NCBI GenBank assembly: GCA_948470905.1
Contig: CAOKQK010000014.1
Coordinates: forward strand, 1-54,027
Direction of reading: 5' to 3'
Origin: an uncultured Lachnospiraceae bacterium
Lineage (GTDB): Bacteria > Bacillota > Clostridia > Lachnospirales > Lachnospiraceae
Length of the DNA: 54,027 nt
The first letter of the stretch is position 1. Each line of letters begins with the position of its first letter. A program made the position numbers and the translations under genes. Shown here piece by piece: positions 51,744 through 54,027 of the stretch. Below the pieces are notes generated by a model that searched no databases, had not been told where the DNA came from, and saw only the letters and a program-made list of their open reading frames with translations.

Positions 51744-51798
51744 TTTCCGTGAGCAATGAGCCAAAGCCTGTAAGGTCTTGGCGAATGCCGCGAGGGTC
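51744..51798 (-). repeat. Leader element copy E, upstream of holA
   Basis: Minus strand: GACCCTCGCGGCATTCGCCAAGACC, loop TTACA, GGCTTTGGCTCATTGCTCACGGAAAT. It is a shorter version: the inner GAAGTAAACTT hairpin is missing, but the flanking stem is kept (GCCAAG-CC with GG-CTTTGGC). Compared with copies A and C, GTCA/TGAC has changed to GCCA/TGGC on both sides. It ends about 28 bp before holA. Confidence 0.7.
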
Positions 51799-52107
51799 AC
51801 AATGTCCTAAAGGACATGACCATAGTGTCCCTTGGACGCGTTGCGCTCTGCAGCGTTGCAAGCTTAATGCCCATGCATCATGGATGCATTGTGCTTTGCA
51901 GCGGGGGTGTTGGCTCTGACGTGTGAGCCTTGAAAATCAGGTTAATACGGCTTTCATGCCGCGCATGCCCTGCCCTGTGCAGGGCATACCATGAGCCTGA
52001 TTCTATTGTGCCTTTGAAAGGCTGTGGATGTCAAGTGGAATCAGGGAATTTTTTTCTGTTTTGGCATGGTTGGTATGTTTTCTGGCATATTTTGCAGAAG
52101 GATATAC
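51799..52107. other. Intergenic region between holA and chemoreceptor
   Basis: 51799-51843 continues copy E upstream and matches copy F at 1313-1372 (contains ATGTCC-TAAA-GGACAT hairpin). 51838-51900 holds GC-rich inverted repeats (TGCATCATGGATGCA). 51963-51991 forms ATGCCCTG/CAGGGCAT inside a larger stem (AATCAGG 51937 / CCTGATT 51995). No gene seen. Confidence 0.5.
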
Positions 52108-52136
52108 TTGTAGGATGGAGAATAATGTGATAAAAT
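52108..52136 (+). promoter_or_regulatory. Promoter of chemoreceptor gene
   Basis: TTGTAG (52108-52113), 17 bp, TAAAAT (52131-52136). The start codon is 46 bp downstream. No flagellar sigma-28 sequence was seen. Confidence 0.6.
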
Positions 52137-52181
52137 ATGCACGATATTAACACGGTAGAAAAGAGTTGGAGGTATACACTG

Positions 52182-53651
52182 ATGAATTTTTCTGAAAAAG
52201 CATATGTAAATCGAATGGCAATCATGGGGCATACCATCATTGACTCCGTGCTGTTGTTCGCCTACGCGCTGGAGGTGTTCAAGGGCTCCAGGACATTGGG
52301 GTATTTTTCTTTTTTTGCACTGCTCTGCGTCGTCCCGGTGGTGTTGGAATGGCTTTTTTATAAAAAGAATCCTGAGACTACCATGGCTAAACATTTAATG
52401 TGCCTACTATATGGGGCTTTATATCTGTTTGTCATTTTTACTACTACCAGCCTGCTGCCCTATACATATGTGTTTCCCATGTTCATGGTGATCATTTTGT
52501 ATGAGGATATCCGTGCCTGCATTCTGGTTGGCGCCGGTGCCTTCCTGGGAAATATCGTTTATGTGGTCTACCGTGCGCGCACGGTGGGATTTGCGCCTGA
52601 AGAGATCCCTGATGTGGAGATTAAGGTGATGAGCGTGCTGCTGACAGCTGTTTTTGTGTGTATGGCGACGAAAGCTGTCAAGAAGGTAAACGCGGAGAAA
52701 ATGAAACTGATCCAGACGCAGACACTGTCAGCGGAGAAGAAAGCGCAGAGCATTCTGCATACTTCCAACAGCATGATTGCCGGGATTGGCGATGCGGCGG
52801 GGAAAGTCAGGCTTTTAGGAGAGTCCATGACCCATATCCACGGCTCCATGAGCGAGGTGTCCACGGGGAGCACGGAGACGGCGGAGGCTATCCAGGTCCA
52901 GCTTGAGCGCACGGAACAGATCCAGGAGCACATTGCAAAGGTGAAGCAGACGGCATCGCAGATTGAGTGTAATATGTCTGAGACGGCGCAGAAGGTGGGT
53001 GAGGGGAAGATCCAGATGGAGACGCTTTCCGGACAGGTGGAGAAGTCCACTGTAGCCAATGCCCAGGTGATTGCGCAGATGAGAGCTCTCAGTGAGTATA
53101 CCAGCCAGATGAATACCATTATCGAGACTATTACAAGTATTGCAAGCAGCACCAGCCTGCTCGCCCTGAATGCCAGCATTGAGGCGGCGCGTGCAGGCGA
53201 CTCGGGGAGGGGCTTCGCGGTTGTGGCGGGTCAGATTTCGGAGCTGGCGAACCAGACCAAGTCAGCTACCGTAAACGTTACCAGCCTGATCGAGAACATT
53301 AATACGGAGCTGAAATCTGTGGAAGCGGCAGTGGAGGTTGTCATTGAGAGCAACCAGGCAAATGCCGAGAGCGCGCAGATAGTCAGCGGAAGTTTTATGG
53401 GTATCGCACAGGGAACGGAAGAAATTGGCCAACGGACACAGGCGCTGATGGAGATTGTCGCCAATCTGGAGACTGCAAATGCCGACATCGTAGAAAACAT
53501 ACAGACTATTTCCGCAATTACAGAAGAAGTTTCCGCCCATGCGGGAGAAACCTATAATTCCTGTGACAAGAACAACGTTCTGGTAGATGACGTCACAAGG
53601 ATAGTGGCAAACCTGAACAGCGATGCGCAGAAGCTGCTGCAGGCGGAGTAG
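52182..53651 (+). CDS. Methyl-accepting chemotaxis-type receptor, HAMP-less
   Basis: 489-aa signalling protein. The N-terminal 180 residues are about six membrane helices (TIIDSVLLFAYALEVF; YFSFFALLCVVPVVLEWLFY; LMCLLYGALYLFVIFTTTS; YVFPMFMVIILY; ACILVGAGAFLGNIVYVVY; VMSVLLTAVFVCMA) with no large outer sensor and no HAMP domain. The rest is a long coiled coil ending in the conserved signalling tip (SIASSTSLLALNASIEAARAGDSGRGFAVVAGQI). ATG 52182 follows GGAGG. It may sense membrane or internal signals and report to CheA. No che or flagellar genes are in the window. Confidence 0.92.
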   Translation: MNFSEKAYVNRMAIMGHTIIDSVLLFAYALEVFKGSRTLGYFSFFALLCVVPVVLEWLFYKKNPETTMAKHLMCLLYGALYLFVIFTTTSLLPYTYVFPMFMVIILYEDIRACILVGAGAFLGNIVYVVYRARTVGFAPEEIPDVEIKVMSVLLTAVFVCMATKAVKKVNAEKMKLIQTQTLSAEKKAQSILHTSNSMIAGIGDAAGKVRLLGESMTHIHGSMSEVSTGSTETAEAIQVQLERTEQIQEHIAKVKQTASQIECNMSETAQKVGEGKIQMETLSGQVEKSTVANAQVIAQMRALSEYTSQMNTIIETITSIASSTSLLALNASIEAARAGDSGRGFAVVAGQISELANQTKSATVNVTSLIENINTELKSVEAAVEVVIESNQANAESAQIVSGSFMGIAQGTEEIGQRTQALMEIVANLETANADIVENIQTISAITEEVSAHAGETYNSCDKNNVLVDDVTRIVANLNSDAQKLLQAE

Positions 53652-53652
53652 T

Positions 53653-53807
53653 ATAACTCGCTTTAATTATCCCTGTGTTTCACTTGGCTGAATTTCCATC
53701 TGCCGCGTTGTCTTCGATCAACGATGCCACCGCATCGCCTCCCTTATCCGCCTTGCAGGCTGAAAATTTATTCTGCGTGAAACATTAGGGCAATTAAGTT
53801 GAGTTAT
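53653..53807. repeat. MITE-like element with 31-bp inverted ends
   Basis: Arms 53653-53683 (ATAACTCGCTTTAATTATCC...) and 53777-53807 (...TTAGGGCAATTAAGTTGAG) are imperfect inverted repeats. Inside are small hairpins (CGTTGTCTTCGATCAACG at 53708-53725; GATG-CCACCG-CATC at 53726-53739). It starts 2 bp after the chemoreceptor stop. No coding capacity. It may be a non-autonomous mobile element and also a terminator. Confidence 0.6.
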
Positions 53808-53828
53808 AATTAGAGATAAAATTTGACA

Positions 53829-53858
53829 ACAGTTCAGACAGGTCACGGAATTGTTATG
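53829..53858 (+). repeat. GTTCAGACA-family repeat fragment
   Basis: CAGTTCAGACAGGTCACGGA followed by ATTGTTA matches 7080-7104 (CAGTTCAGACAGGTCACTGG-ACTGTTA). Same family as the element at 6875-7126. Confidence 0.55.
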
Positions 53859-53907
53859 GACGGTTATATTTTTCAGAGAAAAATCAGAGAAAGTTTGAAA
53901 ATAGTAC

Positions 53908-53936
53908 TTGACTTTTCAAGCAAAATCGGTTATTAT
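53908..53936 (+). promoter_or_regulatory. Promoter of tRNA-Arg
   Basis: TTGACT (53908-53913), 17 bp, TATTAT (53931-53936), about 37 bp before the tRNA. Confidence 0.75.
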
Positions 53937-53973
53937 ACATGATGTTGCAGGCGTAATTAGCCGCAGAATTTAT

Positions 53974-54027
53974 GTGTGCGTTTAGCTCAGCTGGATAGAG
54001 CGTTTGGCTACGGACCAAAAGGTCGGG
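53974..54027 (+). tRNA. tRNA-Arg (anticodon ACG), cut by window end
   Basis: GTGCGTT acceptor strand, TA, D arm GCTCAGCTGGATAGAGC, anticodon stem TTTGG/CCAAA with loop CTACGGA, giving anticodon ACG (A34 normally becomes inosine and reads CGU, CGC and CGA). The variable loop begins AGGTC; the T arm and the acceptor 3' strand lie beyond 54027. Confidence 0.93.

Overview
The window reads as chromosome of an anaerobic, endospore-forming member of the Clostridia, most likely Lachnospiraceae. Reasons: moderate GC, AGGAGG-type ribosome sites, a spoVAD gene, a CD3324-type small HTH protein, an aldo/keto reductase carrying two ferredoxin-like clusters, DUF5107/TPR and family 2/31 glycosidases, and an Rpn-type PD-(D/E)XK nuclease remnant. 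No phage, plasmid or CRISPR genes were found. No rRNA is present, and one tRNA-Arg(ACG) is cut by the right edge.

Layout: 1-1400 holds repeats and a frameshifted transglutaminase-like gene. 1521-6019 is tex plus a GH31 glycosidase. 6175-12451 is a minus-strand block: a Nudix hydrolase, then a nucleotidyltransferase - ABC - ABC operon, then a small HTH operon. 12698-17053 is a MarR-controlled heterodimeric ABC exporter. 17307-23031 has an orphan lipoprotein binding protein, a broken Rpn nuclease and a Ca2+-type P-type ATPase. 23025-29430 is a divergent GH2 / DUF5107-TPR pair. 29590-34717 has trpS, an SH3b membrane protein, spoVAD and a HAD hydrolase. 34771-43191 is the arginine cluster argC-GNAT-AKR-argJ-argB-argD plus a binding protein, behind an array of ARG boxes. 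43271-50762 is a DMT permease followed by comEA, a two-component system, a GerMN lipoprotein and comEC, with holA convergent. 52182-53651 is a chemoreceptor.

The most interesting signal is non-coding. At least five copies of a roughly 55-90 nt element (near 942-1032, 29443-29513, 36240-36328, 36903-36993 and 51744-51798) sit directly upstream of a start codon, always in the same orientation relative to that gene. They share GCGGCATTCGTCAA at one end and, in four copies, GC(C/T)(C/T)GCGGGAATAAA-like sequence at the other. Between these ends they can fold into a long hairpin, and paired positions change together between copies (GTCA/TGAC versus GCCA/TGGC). This looks like a mobile or repeatedly recruited structured 5' leader upstream of a transglutaminase-like gene, trpS, a GNAT gene, an aldo/keto reductase and holA. 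Two further palindromic families occur at 6875-7126 and 53653-53807.

A second theme is in-frame repeat expansion inside ordinary proteins: Tex, the P-type ATPase, the DUF5107 protein, the SH3b protein, ComEA and three separate places in ComEC. One of the ComEC insertions is a run of about twelve pentapeptide-like repeats.

All function calls come from motif reading by eye. No database search or folding program was run.
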